This document shows positions 9,185 to 19,245 of a stretch of 64,000 bases of DNA, piece by piece; position 1 is the stretch's first letter, and every line of letters starts with the position of its first letter. The stretch spans positions 1,860,001 to 1,924,000 of the forward strand of contig NZ_JABRVS010000001.1 of assembly GCF_013248905.1 (NCBI RefSeq). The letters are read 5' to 3'. The notes below the pieces were generated by a model. It had not been told where the DNA came from and searched no databases. It saw only the letters and a list, made by a program, of their open reading frames with translations. The position numbers and the translations under genes were made by a program. The DNA comes from Shewanella sp. VB17. GTDB lineage: Bacteria; Pseudomonadota; Gammaproteobacteria; Enterobacterales; Shewanellaceae.

Positions 9185-10042
9185 TTGCTAAAACAACGAA
9201 TAATAACGGCAATTTGGTTAATACCCTTAGTTTTTGGGGCTATTTTTGGGCTCTCTACTGAATTTTTTTCATGGATTCTTATTGGTGTATTTCTAATAGC
9301 GGCAAAAGAGTGGGGACAGATAATTGATAAAAGTTGCCAGATGACACAATGGAGCTTCACTATCACTATTGGCATCTTATTGGTCGCGCTTAATGTGTTT
9401 GTGCCAAGTGACGAACTTTGGTTTAAAGAAAAGCTTCACCCTGTCTATTTATCGATTATCTTAATTGGCACTATGTGGTGGTTTTTTTCTTTTTTATTAG
9501 TGATTTCATTCCCTAAAAGTGCCAAGTTATGGCAAAAAAGTCATATGTTCAAATCAATGTTTGGTCAGTTGACGCTTATTCCATGCTTTACCGCTTTGGT
9601 GGCATTGAAAGGATTGAGCAGTGGATCAGATCCTTATTATGGTGGCTCATTAGTTTTTTTAGTCATGTTAGTGGTATGGGCAACTGATAGTGGTGCTTAT
9701 TTTGCAGGTAAGGCACTTGGACGTACTAAGTTAATGCCTAATGTTAGCCCTGCTAAAACCTTAGAAGGGTTAGCTGGGGGATTGGTGATGAGTATGGTTG
9801 TCGCCTTTGGGATCATGCAAGTCTCACCCCAACAGGAACTAGGATTGGTCGTTTGCGTGACTCTTTTTATTGCTTTGGTTTCTGCTGTTGGTGATCTATC
9901 AGAGAGCATGTTTAAACGGGTTGCACAAATTAAAGATTCTGGTAAAGCTTTACCTGGCCATGGTGGAGTGTTAGATCGTATCGATAGCTTAACTGCAGCA
10001 CTGCCAGTATTTACATTAATCTATATCGTATTCTGGATGTAA
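9185..10042 (+). CDS. cdsA: phosphatidate cytidylyltransferase
   Basis: This inner-membrane enzyme makes CDP-diacylglycerol from phosphatidic acid and CTP. The 285 residues are largely hydrophobic, with about seven to eight membrane segments. The family signature is intact near the C-terminus: FKRVAQIKDSGKALPGHGG followed by VLDRIDS. DSGAYFAGKALGRTKL precedes it. The start is TTG at 9185 with AGAAGGGA just upstream. Eighteen bases separate it from uppS and four from dxr, indicating one operon. Confidence 0.96.
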   Translation: MLKQRIITAIWLIPLVFGAIFGLSTEFFSWILIGVFLIAAKEWGQIIDKSCQMTQWSFTITIGILLVALNVFVPSDELWFKEKLHPVYLSIILIGTMWWFFSFLLVISFPKSAKLWQKSHMFKSMFGQLTLIPCFTALVALKGLSSGSDPYYGGSLVFLVMLVVWATDSGAYFAGKALGRTKLMPNVSPAKTLEGLAGGLVMSMVVAFGIMQVSPQQELGLVVCVTLFIALVSAVGDLSESMFKRVAQIKDSGKALPGHGGVLDRIDSLTAALPVFTLIYIVFWM

Positions 10043-10046
10043 CGTT

Positions 10047-11234
10047 ATGCAGAAAATGGTTATTTTAGGCGCAACAGGTTCAATCGGGACAAGTACTCTC
10101 AGTGTGATCAGTGTTAACCCTGAGGCATATTCAGTTTATGCGCTAGTGGCCAACACTAACGTTGATAAAATGCTTGTTTTGTGTGAACGGTATAAGCCTA
10201 ACGTCGTTCATATGGTTGATACGCAAGCGGCGCTATCTTTACAGGCTCGTTTAGATAATAAGTTACATATTGAAGTGACGACAGGTGAAGATCAGCTTAA
10301 TAGTTTGGTGACAGCAAGCTGTGTCGATACTGTCATGGCTGCGATTGTGGGAGCGGCTGGGTTAGTGCCGACTTTGGCGGCTGTTAAAGCTGGTAAACGA
10401 GTGCTATTAGCCAATAAAGAGTCTTTAGTGATGTCAGGGAGACTCTTTATTGAAGAGATGCGCAGATCGGGTGCTCAAGTCTTGCCTGTTGACAGTGAGC
10501 ATAATGCTATATTTCAAGCATTACCAGAATCGGTACAGCAAAATATTGGTGTGTGTGAATTAGATCAAGCTGGGGTTTCTCACATATTGTTAACTGGATC
10601 GGGTGGGCCATTTTTGACATCAGATCTCAATTCGTTAGCACAAATGACTCCAGCACAAGCCTGTCAGCATCCCAATTGGACTATGGGTCGCAAGATATCG
10701 GTTGATTCCGCGAGTATGATGAATAAGGGACTTGAATATATTGAGGCGCGTTGGCTATTTAATGCTTCGGCTGAGCAGCTAAAAGTCGTGATCCATCCTC
10801 AAAGCGTTATACATTCTATGGTTCAGTACCGAGACGGCTCAGTGCTTGCCCAATTGGGGTGTCCTGATATGCGCACTCCTATAGCACATTGCCTGTCTTA
10901 CCCACAAAGAACTTACTCTGGAGTTGAACCTTTAGATTTTTTCAAAGTCGGACAGTTAAGTTTCTTAGAACCTGACTTTACACGATTTCCCTGTTTATCA
11001 TTGGCGATAGAAGCCTGTGAACAAGGGCAGGAAGCTGCCACAGTGTTAAATGCAGCAAACGAGATCTCAGTGGCTGCATTTTTGAATAATGAAATTAACT
11101 TTACCGATATCGCAAAAGTAAATGAAATTTGTTTAAGTCAAGTTGAAAAACTAAACCTAAACAGTATTGATGATATTTTAGCATTGGATGTACAGACTCG
11201 TGTCTATGCTTCAGAATGGGTAAGCAAAATTTAA
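10047..11234 (+). CDS. dxr: 1-deoxy-D-xylulose 5-phosphate reductoisomerase
   Basis: Dxr (IspC) converts DXP to MEP using NADPH and a divalent metal, the committed step of non-mevalonate isoprenoid synthesis; it is the fosmidomycin target. The 395 residues show the NADPH loop GATGSIG (8-14), the metal-binding VDSEHNAIFQ segment, and SVDSASMMNKGLEYIEA. It feeds isopentenyl units to the uppS reaction encoded nearby. It lies four bases after cdsA. Confidence 0.97.
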   Translation: MQKMVILGATGSIGTSTLSVISVNPEAYSVYALVANTNVDKMLVLCERYKPNVVHMVDTQAALSLQARLDNKLHIEVTTGEDQLNSLVTASCVDTVMAAIVGAAGLVPTLAAVKAGKRVLLANKESLVMSGRLFIEEMRRSGAQVLPVDSEHNAIFQALPESVQQNIGVCELDQAGVSHILLTGSGGPFLTSDLNSLAQMTPAQACQHPNWTMGRKISVDSASMMNKGLEYIEARWLFNASAEQLKVVIHPQSVIHSMVQYRDGSVLAQLGCPDMRTPIAHCLSYPQRTYSGVEPLDFFKVGQLSFLEPDFTRFPCLSLAIEACEQGQEAATVLNAANEISVAAFLNNEINFTDIAKVNEICLSQVEKLNLNSIDDILALDVQTRVYASEWVSKI

Positions 11235-11253
11235 CGGAGCGTAGAGGAAGGGA

Positions 11254-12639
11254 ATGACTGATTTTTTATGGAACTTAGGTTCCTTCATCATTGCATTGGG
11301 TATATTGATAACCGTACACGAATATGGCCATTTTTGGGTTGCCAGACGTTGTGGTGTTAAGGTCGAACGTTTTTCTATCGGTTTCGGCAAAGCGATTTGG
11401 CGCAAAGTTGGTCAGGATGGAACTGAATATGTACTTGCTCTGATCCCACTGGGTGGCTACGTTAAGATGTTGGATGAGCGTGTCGATGAGGTACCCGAAT
11501 CCTTAAAAGATCATGCTTTTAATCGAAAAAGTGTTTGGCAGCGAATTGCTATTGTCGCAGCAGGTCCGTTAGCGAATTTTATTTTTGCGATTATTGTTTT
11601 GTATTTTATGTACATGATCGGTGTTCCATCGGTCAAACCTGTCATTAGTGGCACTATTTTAGGCACACCTGCTGCACAAATTGACGTGAAAGAGCCCATG
11701 CTAATCACCTCAGTAGGTGGAAAGTCAGTGAGTAATTGGGAGGATGTCACTTATGCTTTAGTGGGGCATATCGGCGATCCTAAGGTTGAATTGTCACTGA
11801 CTCCTGTGAGCAGCATGATTGAGGTTAATGATTCAACGATACCCAATTATGTTAAGCAGTACACATTAAATACTGAGAACTGGCAATTTGATCCTGAAAA
11901 AGAATTCCCGGCAACCTCATTGGGTTTGATAAGTTACAGGCCTGAAATTACGCCAGTATTAAGTCTTGTTACTGCTGATGGGGCTGCTGCTGCTGCCGGT
12001 ATCAAAGTGGGTGATAAACTCATTGCAACGCATGGACAACCTTATGTAGGATGGAAGGCGTTTGTAGAGGTGATAAAGTCATCGGCTAATGTACCTCTAG
12101 AGATAACGGTACAAAGAGCCAGTGAATTGCTGACGTTTATTGTCACTCCGCATGAAATAAAAAATGGCGAAGGAAATGTAGAAGGTGTGATTGGCATTGC
12201 TCCAACTCAAGCTGCTTGGCCAGACAAGATGAAATTGCAGTTAGAATATGGTTTTATTGAATCATTTGTCGTCGCAACAGATAAAACATGGCAACTTGTC
12301 GATGTCAGCTTTAAGATGATCGGTAAGTTACTCACCGGAGATGTTTCGGTGAAAAATTTAAGTGGCCCAATATCCATTGCACAAGGTGCAGGCAATAGTG
12401 CTGAATTTGGATTGGTTTACTTTTTAGGTTTCCTCGCATTAATCAGCGTTAACTTAGGTATTATGAATTTGCTACCTTTGCCAGTGCTTGATGGAGGACA
12501 CCTGTTATATTACTTCATAGAAGTGATCAAAGGCAGCCCTGTACCAGAAAAGGTTCAGGAAATAGGATTCAGATTTGGGGCAGCGATGCTGCTAATGTTG
12601 ATGAGCATTGCGCTTTTCAATGATTTCTCCCGACTCTGA
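11254..12639 (+). CDS. rseP: site-2 regulated intramembrane zinc metalloprotease RseP
   Basis: RseP cuts RseA inside the membrane after DegS, releasing sigma-E in the envelope stress response, and also trims signal-peptide remnants. The 461 residues have the zinc motif HEYGH (22-26) in the first membrane segment. Two PDZ regions occupy the periplasmic middle. The second active-site motif NLLPLPVLDGGH is in the C-terminal membrane part. It lies directly upstream of bamA, matching its role in monitoring outer-membrane protein assembly. Confidence 0.97.
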   Translation: MTDFLWNLGSFIIALGILITVHEYGHFWVARRCGVKVERFSIGFGKAIWRKVGQDGTEYVLALIPLGGYVKMLDERVDEVPESLKDHAFNRKSVWQRIAIVAAGPLANFIFAIIVLYFMYMIGVPSVKPVISGTILGTPAAQIDVKEPMLITSVGGKSVSNWEDVTYALVGHIGDPKVELSLTPVSSMIEVNDSTIPNYVKQYTLNTENWQFDPEKEFPATSLGLISYRPEITPVLSLVTADGAAAAAGIKVGDKLIATHGQPYVGWKAFVEVIKSSANVPLEITVQRASELLTFIVTPHEIKNGEGNVEGVIGIAPTQAAWPDKMKLQLEYGFIESFVVATDKTWQLVDVSFKMIGKLLTGDVSVKNLSGPISIAQGAGNSAEFGLVYFLGFLALISVNLGIMNLLPLPVLDGGHLLYYFIEVIKGSPVPEKVQEIGFRFGAAMLLMLMSIALFNDFSRL

Positions 12640-12670
12640 GCAAGGACACACACATAATTAGAAGTGCTCT

Positions 12671-15154
12671 ATGAGATTGAATAAACTTTTTGCCTCGATG
12701 GTATTAGTCGGTGCGTCTTTATCAGGGAACGGTTGGGCAGACACATTCCAGCCTTTTGAAGTCACAGATATTCAAGTGCAAGGTCTACAACGTGTAGCCC
12801 TTGGTGCCGCCTTACTGACAATACCAGTCAAGGTGGGGGATACGGTTGATGAACTTAAGCTTCAACAAGCGATAAAAAGCTTGTATGCCTCAACTAATTT
12901 TGAACATATTGAAGTTAGTCGTGATGGTGGTGTATTGGTGGTCATGGTCAAAGAAAGACCGACAATCAGTACTGTGACCTTCGAAGGCAACAAAGATATT
13001 AAAGATGAGCAGTTGCAAGAGAGCTTAGATGGTTCGGGGGTGAAAGTGGGTGAATCACTCGATCGAACCATGCTATCAGGTATTGAAAAGAGCTTACAAG
13101 ATTTCTATTATGGTGTTGGAAAGTACGGCGCTAAAGTTGAAGCTCAAATCATTAATTTACCCCGTAATCGTGTTGAACTTAAATTCAACTTTACCGAAGG
13201 CTTAGCCGCAGAAATTAAGCAGATTAATGTCGTTGGCAATGACGTTTTCACTGATGCAGAATTAATAGGCCAGCTAGAACTTAAAGATTTTGTTGCTTGG
13301 TGGGATTTGTTTGGTGAACGTCGTTATCAAAAACAGAAGCTACAAGCAGATTTAGAAACGGTTAAATCGTTTTATCATAACCGTGGATATATCCGCTTTA
13401 AAGTGACCTCGACTCAAGTTACGATGACACCTGATCGTAAAGGCCTTTATATCACCATTAATGTCGATGAAGGTGAGCAGTATAAGGTCAAAGATGTTCA
13501 GCTTACTGGTGATTTGATGGGACGAGAGGAGCAGATGCAAGCCATGCTTCCGGTTAAAGCTGGTGATACCTATAATGGTGCAGATGTGACCTTTGCCGAA
13601 GATATGTATGGTAAGTATCTAGGTCGATTTGGTTACGCTTATCCTGAAGTGAAAACGTTTCCTGAAATTGATGATGAGACTAAAGAGGTCAACCTCAATA
13701 TTAATATCAAACCCGGTAAACGTGTTTATGTCCGCAGCATAAACTTCACAGGCAATCAAATTACTAAAGATGAAGTCATGCGCCGTGAGCTTCGCCAAAT
13801 GGAAGGTGCTTGGCTTAATTCAGCGCAAGTCGAGCACTCAAAAGGACGTTTAAATCGGTTAGGGTATTTCGAAACTGTTGATACTGAAACAGTCCAAGTG
13901 CCTGGTACTGACGATCTTGTCGATATTGCCTTTAATGTAAAAGAGCAACCTTCAGGTTCTTTTAACGCCGGTGTCGGTTATGGTACAGAATCTGGGTTGA
14001 GCTTGACATTTGGAGTGCAGCAAAGCAATTTCTTGGGGACGGGTAATCAAGCTGGCATAAACTTAAGCACCAACGATTATTCCAAAAATGTTAATTTATC
14101 CTTAACTGATCCTTATTTTACTAAAGATGCCATCAGTTTAGGTGGCAGTATCTACTGGAGCGAATTTGATGCTGATGAAGCGAATTTAGAAGCTTATAAA
14201 AACAGCTCATACGGTATTGCTGCTACTTCAGGCTTTCCCATTAATGAATCTAATAACCTTAACGGTGGCCTAGGTTTCCGTCATAACGAAATTTCTGAAA
14301 TTTCAGCTTATGAGCAGGCAAAGCGTTTCTATGATATTTATCGCGATAGTGATGATCCTAATGCGGCATTATCTTTTAACAACTTTGAAGCGAGCTTTGG
14401 CTGGTCACGTCGTACTTTAAATAGAGGCAGTTTTCCAACATCAGGCTCATCTCAACGTTTGAGTACCAAGGTAACGGTACCAGGTTCAGATCTTCAATAC
14501 TTTAAAGCTGATTTAGATACTAACTTTTATTTTCCTCTCAATACTAGCCATAGTTTTGTCTTGTTAACGAAGGCGCGTTTTGGTTATGGTAATGGATATG
14601 GTCAATTTGAAGATAATGATCAAATTTTACCTTTCTGGGAAAATTATTATTCAGGTGGTAGCACTTCATTACGCGGTTTTAAGTCTAATTCAGTTGGGCC
14701 TCGTTCCTTCTATTTGTATCGGGGCGGTGAGCCTTGTTCGCCTAATGGTTCTGGGGATGGTTGTTACCTACCCGGTGATCCTAATTCTGTAGAGGTCAGT
14801 GATGGCCGCTCTATTGGTGGTAATGCTATCGCCACTGCTAGCGTTGAAATTATTGTCCCTACGCCTTTCTTAGATGAGGCGTACACAAATTCAGTGCGCA
14901 CCAGTGTGTTTATTGATGCAGGTAATGTGTGGGATACAGAATTTGATTATGACTCGTACCGTTATCTGCCGGCGAGTGAATTTGATAAACTTGAAGATTA
15001 TTCAGATCCTGGCCGGATCCGTGCGTCATGGGGGATGAGTGTACAATGGATATCCCCTATGGGACCTATGGTGTTTAGTCTAGCATTACCACTGAAAGAA
15101 TATGAAGACGATGAAACTGAAATATTTTCATTCAATTTTGGTAAAACGTTCTAA
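12671..15154 (+). CDS. bamA: outer membrane protein assembly factor BamA
   Basis: BamA is the essential Omp85-family core of the complex that folds beta-barrel proteins into the outer membrane. The 827 residues begin with a signal peptide ending GNGWA. Five POTRA domains follow to about residue 425, and then a 16-strand barrel. The L6-loop motif SLRGF and a terminal Phe (NFGKTF) are present. Length is slightly above that of E. coli. rseP upstream and skp downstream form the classic envelope-biogenesis cluster; sigma-E control is expected but no clear site was identified. Confidence 0.97.
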   Translation: MRLNKLFASMVLVGASLSGNGWADTFQPFEVTDIQVQGLQRVALGAALLTIPVKVGDTVDELKLQQAIKSLYASTNFEHIEVSRDGGVLVVMVKERPTISTVTFEGNKDIKDEQLQESLDGSGVKVGESLDRTMLSGIEKSLQDFYYGVGKYGAKVEAQIINLPRNRVELKFNFTEGLAAEIKQINVVGNDVFTDAELIGQLELKDFVAWWDLFGERRYQKQKLQADLETVKSFYHNRGYIRFKVTSTQVTMTPDRKGLYITINVDEGEQYKVKDVQLTGDLMGREEQMQAMLPVKAGDTYNGADVTFAEDMYGKYLGRFGYAYPEVKTFPEIDDETKEVNLNINIKPGKRVYVRSINFTGNQITKDEVMRRELRQMEGAWLNSAQVEHSKGRLNRLGYFETVDTETVQVPGTDDLVDIAFNVKEQPSGSFNAGVGYGTESGLSLTFGVQQSNFLGTGNQAGINLSTNDYSKNVNLSLTDPYFTKDAISLGGSIYWSEFDADEANLEAYKNSSYGIAATSGFPINESNNLNGGLGFRHNEISEISAYEQAKRFYDIYRDSDDPNAALSFNNFEASFGWSRRTLNRGSFPTSGSSQRLSTKVTVPGSDLQYFKADLDTNFYFPLNTSHSFVLLTKARFGYGNGYGQFEDNDQILPFWENYYSGGSTSLRGFKSNSVGPRSFYLYRGGEPCSPNGSGDGCYLPGDPNSVEVSDGRSIGGNAIATASVEIIVPTPFLDEAYTNSVRTSVFIDAGNVWDTEFDYDSYRYLPASEFDKLEDYSDPGRIRASWGMSVQWISPMGPMVFSLALPLKEYEDDETEIFSFNFGKTF

Positions 15155-15212
15155 ATATAATCTAATTTACATAAAAAATCGGCAAATAATTGCTGAAAAA
15201 AGGAGAATTGTG

Positions 15213-15713
15213 ATGAAAATGTTTAATCGTGCCATGACGGTATTGGTATTGCTTTCAGCCCCTTTAGCCGCACAAGCTGAAGAAATTGCAGTCGTTGATA
15301 TGCAAGCGGTTTTTGAGCAATTACCTCAGCGCGAGCAAGTCGGGAAAATGCTGGAAACAGAGTTTGGTGATCGAGTTGCATTGGTGAAAAAGATGCAAGA
15401 AGATCTTCGTGGCATGTTAGAGAAGCAGCAACGTGATGGTGCGCTAATGAGTAGCACTGAAAAAACTGAAATGGTTCGTAAAATGGAATCATTGAAGTCA
15501 GAGTTACAGCTTAAGGGCAAAGCTCTTGATGAAGATATGCGCCGTCGTCAAGGAGAAGAGCAAAACAAGCTATTGGTTAAAGTTCAAGAGGTTATTAATA
15601 AAATAGCCGCAAAAGAAAGCTACGATATGGTACTGCAACGCGGCGCGGTTATTTATGTTAAACCTACAGCGGACATCAGTAGTAAAGTGGTTGATGCGCT
15701 AAGTAAAGGCTAA
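15213..15713 (+). CDS. skp: periplasmic chaperone Skp (OmpH)
   Basis: Skp is a trimeric periplasmic chaperone that holds unfolded outer-membrane proteins on their way to BamA. The chosen start (15213, MKMFNRAMTVLVLL) follows an AGGAG site, whereas the longer open frame runs back into the end of bamA. The 166-residue precursor has a signal peptide ending AAQA. A charged, helix-rich body follows, with many Lys, Glu and Gln, fitting the tentacle-like coiled coils. It lies 58 bases after bamA and 6 before lpxD. Confidence 0.95.
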   Translation: MKMFNRAMTVLVLLSAPLAAQAEEIAVVDMQAVFEQLPQREQVGKMLETEFGDRVALVKKMQEDLRGMLEKQQRDGALMSSTEKTEMVRKMESLKSELQLKGKALDEDMRRRQGEEQNKLLVKVQEVINKIAAKESYDMVLQRGAVIYVKPTADISSKVVDALSKG

Positions 15714-15719
15714 TTATAG

Positions 15720-16745
15720 ATGAAAAGCTACACGTTAAGAGAGCTTGCTGAAGTGATTGGCGCCGAGATCCAAGGTGATGAAACACTGGTGATTTCCAGT
15801 GTTGCAACACTGGAAAATGCTGTCCAAGGGCAGCTTTCTTTTTTAGCGAATGGCAAGTATCGCGCTCAGCTTGAGATGACTCAAGCGAGTGCGGTATTGA
15901 TCTCACCTAAAACGCTTGATGGTTTCACAGGCAACGCCCTTGTGTTAAATGATCCTTATGTTGGTTTTGCTCGAGTTGCTCAATTACTGGATAACACACC
16001 TAAATCTGCAGTTGGTATTGATAAGACTGCAGTGATCCATTCAAGCGTAAGCGTGGGTGAAGGGGTCGCTGTTGGAGCCAATGCTGTTATTGGTGAGCAT
16101 GTTATTTTAGGTGAAAATGTCCAAGTGGGTCCTGGTTGTGTTATTGGACAAGACTGTATTGTAGGCTCAGGTACTCGTCTTTGGGCTAATGTAACTCTTT
16201 ACCATAATGTTCATTTAGGGCAAGATTGTATTATCCATTCAGCTGCAGTGCTTGGCTCTGATGGGTTTGGCTATGCTAATGAGCGTGGTCAATGGATTAA
16301 AATCCCTCAAACAGGTGGGGTTCGAATAGGTGATCGTGTTGAGATTGGCGCAAGTACAACCGTTGATCGTGGCGCTATCGAACACACTGAAATTCATGAT
16401 GGCGTCATTCTCGATAACCAAGTTCAGATCGCTCATAATGATGTGATTGGTGAAAATGTCGCAATTGCAGGTAACTCCACTATTGCAGGCAGTACTAAAA
16501 TTGGCAAATTCTGCATAATTGGCGGCAATAGTGCTGTTGCCGGTCATTTAACCCTTGCTGATGGGACGCATATTTCAGGCGGCACAAATGTGATTAATAG
16601 TATTCATGAATCTGGGGTTTATACCTCTGCAACAATTGCTATGCCGAATAAATTATGGCGAAGAAACACCGTCAGATTTAAGAAAATAGATGAATTGTTT
16701 CAACGTGTTAAAAATTTAGAAAAATCTGTTAAAACAGAAAGTTAA
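15720..16745 (+). CDS. lpxD: UDP-3-O-(3-hydroxyacyl)glucosamine N-acyltransferase
   Basis: LpxD adds the second hydroxyacyl chain, from acyl-ACP, to UDP-3-O-acylglucosamine in lipid A synthesis. The 341 residues have an N-terminal uridine-binding domain (to about 100) and then a long left-handed beta helix of hexapeptide repeats (about 105-300). A C-terminal helix ends the protein. The catalytic His region reads VQIAHNDVIGENVAIAG. It lies six bases after skp and is followed by fabZ and lpxA. Confidence 0.97.
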   Translation: MKSYTLRELAEVIGAEIQGDETLVISSVATLENAVQGQLSFLANGKYRAQLEMTQASAVLISPKTLDGFTGNALVLNDPYVGFARVAQLLDNTPKSAVGIDKTAVIHSSVSVGEGVAVGANAVIGEHVILGENVQVGPGCVIGQDCIVGSGTRLWANVTLYHNVHLGQDCIIHSAAVLGSDGFGYANERGQWIKIPQTGGVRIGDRVEIGASTTVDRGAIEHTEIHDGVILDNQVQIAHNDVIGENVAIAGNSTIAGSTKIGKFCIIGGNSAVAGHLTLADGTHISGGTNVINSIHESGVYTSATIAMPNKLWRRNTVRFKKIDELFQRVKNLEKSVKTES

Positions 16746-16775
16746 CTGCTTATAAGCTAGTTTGAGGAATGTTGA

Positions 16776-17234
16776 GTGTCAGAACAAATAAATACCATGG
16801 ACATCAAAGAAATCATGGACTGCTTACCTCATAGGTATCCATTTTTATTGATTGACCGTGTGTTAGATTTCACACCTGGTGAGACGCTGCACGCAATCAA
16901 GAATGTCTCAATTAATGAACCTTTTTTTCAAGGGCATTTTCCAGTACAACCTGTGATGCCCGGTGTCCTTATTTTAGAAGCCATGGCGCAAGCAACAGGT
17001 TTGTTGGCGTATAAAACCATGACAGCAGCAGCTGAAGATTCGCTCTATTATTTTGCCGGTATTGATAAGGCGCGTTTTAAGCGTGTTGTTGAACCAGGCG
17101 ACCAGCTGCATTTCAAGGTTAAGATGGTGAAAGAGCGCCGTGGGATTGGGGTGTTCACTGGTGTTGTTACGGTAGATGGCGAGTTAGTGTGCTCGGCTGA
17201 AATCATGTGTGCTCGTAGAGAGATCAAAAAGTGA
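16776..17234 (+). CDS. fabZ: 3-hydroxyacyl-ACP dehydratase FabZ
   Basis: FabZ dehydrates 3-hydroxyacyl-ACP in fatty acid elongation and competes with LpxA and LpxD for hydroxyacyl-ACP. The 152-residue hot-dog fold has PHRYPFLLIDRV. The catalytic pair is His54 in QGHFPVQPVMPG and Glu68 in ILEAMAQ. The start is GTG at 16776, preceded by GAGGAA. Its stop overlaps the lpxA start by four bases (GTGA), so the two are translationally coupled. Confidence 0.97.
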   Translation: MSEQINTMDIKEIMDCLPHRYPFLLIDRVLDFTPGETLHAIKNVSINEPFFQGHFPVQPVMPGVLILEAMAQATGLLAYKTMTAAAEDSLYYFAGIDKARFKRVVEPGDQLHFKVKMVKERRGIGVFTGVVTVDGELVCSAEIMCARREIKK

Positions 17235-17998
17235 TAGATAAATTAGCGTTTATTCATCCAGATGCCAAAGTGGGCAACAATGTCACGATTGGTCCATGGA
17301 CTTATATTGGTGCTGATGTTGAAATTGGTGATGATTGCTGGCTGAGTTCTCACGTCGTCGTGAAGGGGCCAACAGTCATAGGCAAGGGCAATAAGATTTT
17401 TCAATTTGCCTCTGTGGGTGAAGATTGCCAAGATAAAAAGTATGCAGGTGAGGCGACACGTTTAATCATGGGTGATCATAACATTATTCGTGAGTCGGTC
17501 ACTATACACCGAGGTACAGCTCAAGATAAAGGTGAGACACGCATAGGTTCAAATAACCTGTTTATGGCTTATGTACACATTGCCCATGATTGTGTTGTTG
17601 GCAATAATGTCATCATGTCTAACAATGCATCGATTGCTGGCCATGTGCATGTGGGGGACTGGGCTATTTTAGGTGGCTTAACTGGCGTCCATCAATTTGT
17701 TCATATTGGTGCTCATGCATTTACTGCTGGTTATTCACTGATTTTACAAGATGTGCCTCCTTTTGTGATGGCATCGGGTCAGCCAGCTATTCCTCGGGGC
17801 TTGAACAGTGAAGGCATGAAACGCCGCGGGTTTTCGAAAGAGAGTCAGATGGCAGTTCGCAGAGCGTACAAGACTCTTTATCGTAAAGGAAACACAATTG
17901 AAGAGGCATTAGTGGCTTTGGCAGACGAGCCAGATGACGATCAAGTGAAGCTGTTAGTTAACTTTGTTAGCAGCTCAAGTCGTGGTGTCATTCGCTAA
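17231..17998 (+). CDS. lpxA: UDP-N-acetylglucosamine O-acyltransferase
   Basis: LpxA performs the first step of lipid A synthesis, moving a 3-hydroxyacyl chain from ACP to the 3-OH of UDP-GlcNAc. The 255 residues form hexapeptide repeats over roughly the first 185 residues and a helical C-terminus. The catalytic His is His119 in VHIAHDCVVGNN. It starts with a GTG that overlaps the end of fabZ. lpxB follows after 75 bases. Confidence 0.97.
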   Translation: MIDKLAFIHPDAKVGNNVTIGPWTYIGADVEIGDDCWLSSHVVVKGPTVIGKGNKIFQFASVGEDCQDKKYAGEATRLIMGDHNIIRESVTIHRGTAQDKGETRIGSNNLFMAYVHIAHDCVVGNNVIMSNNASIAGHVHVGDWAILGGLTGVHQFVHIGAHAFTAGYSLILQDVPPFVMASGQPAIPRGLNSEGMKRRGFSKESQMAVRRAYKTLYRKGNTIEEALVALADEPDDDQVKLLVNFVSSSSRGVIR

Positions 17999-18073
17999 GG
18001 GTTTCTCAACAGAACTTGTTGGTCAACAAACGCTAAGTTCCTCATTTTAAAACGACTGTAAGATCCGTTATTT

Positions 18074-19219
18074 ATGAACGTAAATAAACACATTACATTT
18101 GCCATGGTTGCTGGCGAGCTTTCTGGAGATATTTTAGGGGCAGGTTTAATAAAGGCACTTAAAAGGCAATACCCTTCGGCTAGATTTGTCGGCATTGGCG
18201 GCCCCCAAATGGATGCATTAGGCTTTGAGTCTTTGTTTTCCTTTGAAGAGTTGGCGGTAATGGGGATTGTTGAAGTGCTGTCTCGCCTTCCTCGGCTATT
18301 GAAAGTTCGTCACACCCTGATAGATGAAATTTGTGCTATCGAGCCTGATTGCTTTATCGGTATTGATGCGCCAGATTTTAACCTTGGCGTTGAATTACGG
18401 TTAAAGCAGCGAGGGATAAAAACAGTCCATTATGTGAGCCCATCAGTGTGGGCATGGCGTCCTAAACGTATTTTTAAGATAGCCAAAGCCACCAATATGG
18501 TGTTATCTCTTTTACCCTTTGAAAAAGCGTTCTACGATAAATACAAGGTTCCTTGTACCTTTGTTGGCCATACCCTTGCGGATGATATTGATTTAGTCAG
18601 TGATAAATCAGCCGCAAGAGCAGGATTAGGACTCGATCCTAATGCCGAGTATTTAGCCATATTGCCAGGCTCCCGTGGTGGAGAGTTAGCCCAGCTTGCT
18701 GAGCCTTTCATTAAAGCGGCTCAGCTTATTAAACAAAAATACCCTGATATACATTTTGTTACGCCATTGGTTAACGACAAAAGGCGGGCGCAATTTGAAG
18801 ATGCGTTGAAACGTTATGCGCCGGATCTTGAGATCACTTTAATCGAAGGACAGTCACGTGAGGTGATGGCTGCCTCTGATTGTATCTTACTTGCTTCAGG
18901 TACGGCGACACTCGAAGCATTACTGGTTAAGCGTCCGATGGTGGTGGCATACCGGGTTAATTCTGTCACATATGCCATTGCCAAACGAATGATGCACATT
19001 AATCAGTATTCGTTGCCAAACCTACTCGCCGGTGAAGAGCTAGTGACTGAGCTTATTCAGGAAAACTGCAAGGCTGAGTTAATTGCAGATGCTGTGTGTG
19101 AGCAGTTGGATAACGATTTTACGCCACTGCAGAACACATTTATGGCAATGCATAAGCAGTTAAGGCGTAATGCCAGTGAAAGGGCGGCGGATGCCGTGGC
19201 AGAATTAATTAGTTCGTAA
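18074..19219 (+). CDS. lpxB: lipid-A-disaccharide synthase
   Basis: LpxB is a peripheral inner-membrane GT-B glycosyltransferase that joins UDP-diacylglucosamine and lipid X to form the lipid A disaccharide. The 381 residues show MVAGELSGDILGAGL at the N-terminus, the PDFNLGVELR region, HYVSPSVWAWRPKR, LLPFEKAFYDKY and LPGSRGGEL, all typical of the family. It closes the lpxD-fabZ-lpxA-lpxB set and is followed by rnhB after 26 bases. Confidence 0.97.
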   Translation: MNVNKHITFAMVAGELSGDILGAGLIKALKRQYPSARFVGIGGPQMDALGFESLFSFEELAVMGIVEVLSRLPRLLKVRHTLIDEICAIEPDCFIGIDAPDFNLGVELRLKQRGIKTVHYVSPSVWAWRPKRIFKIAKATNMVLSLLPFEKAFYDKYKVPCTFVGHTLADDIDLVSDKSAARAGLGLDPNAEYLAILPGSRGGELAQLAEPFIKAAQLIKQKYPDIHFVTPLVNDKRRAQFEDALKRYAPDLEITLIEGQSREVMAASDCILLASGTATLEALLVKRPMVVAYRVNSVTYAIAKRMMHINQYSLPNLLAGEELVTELIQENCKAELIADAVCEQLDNDFTPLQNTFMAMHKQLRRNASERAADAVAELISS

Positions 19220-19245
19220 TATTATAGAGAGTACTGGTAGGTTAT

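Noticed and set aside
15102..15212. N-terminal extension of skp into the end of bamA
   Set aside because: The internal ATG at 15213 has an AGGAG site and gives a proper signal peptide; the extension does not.
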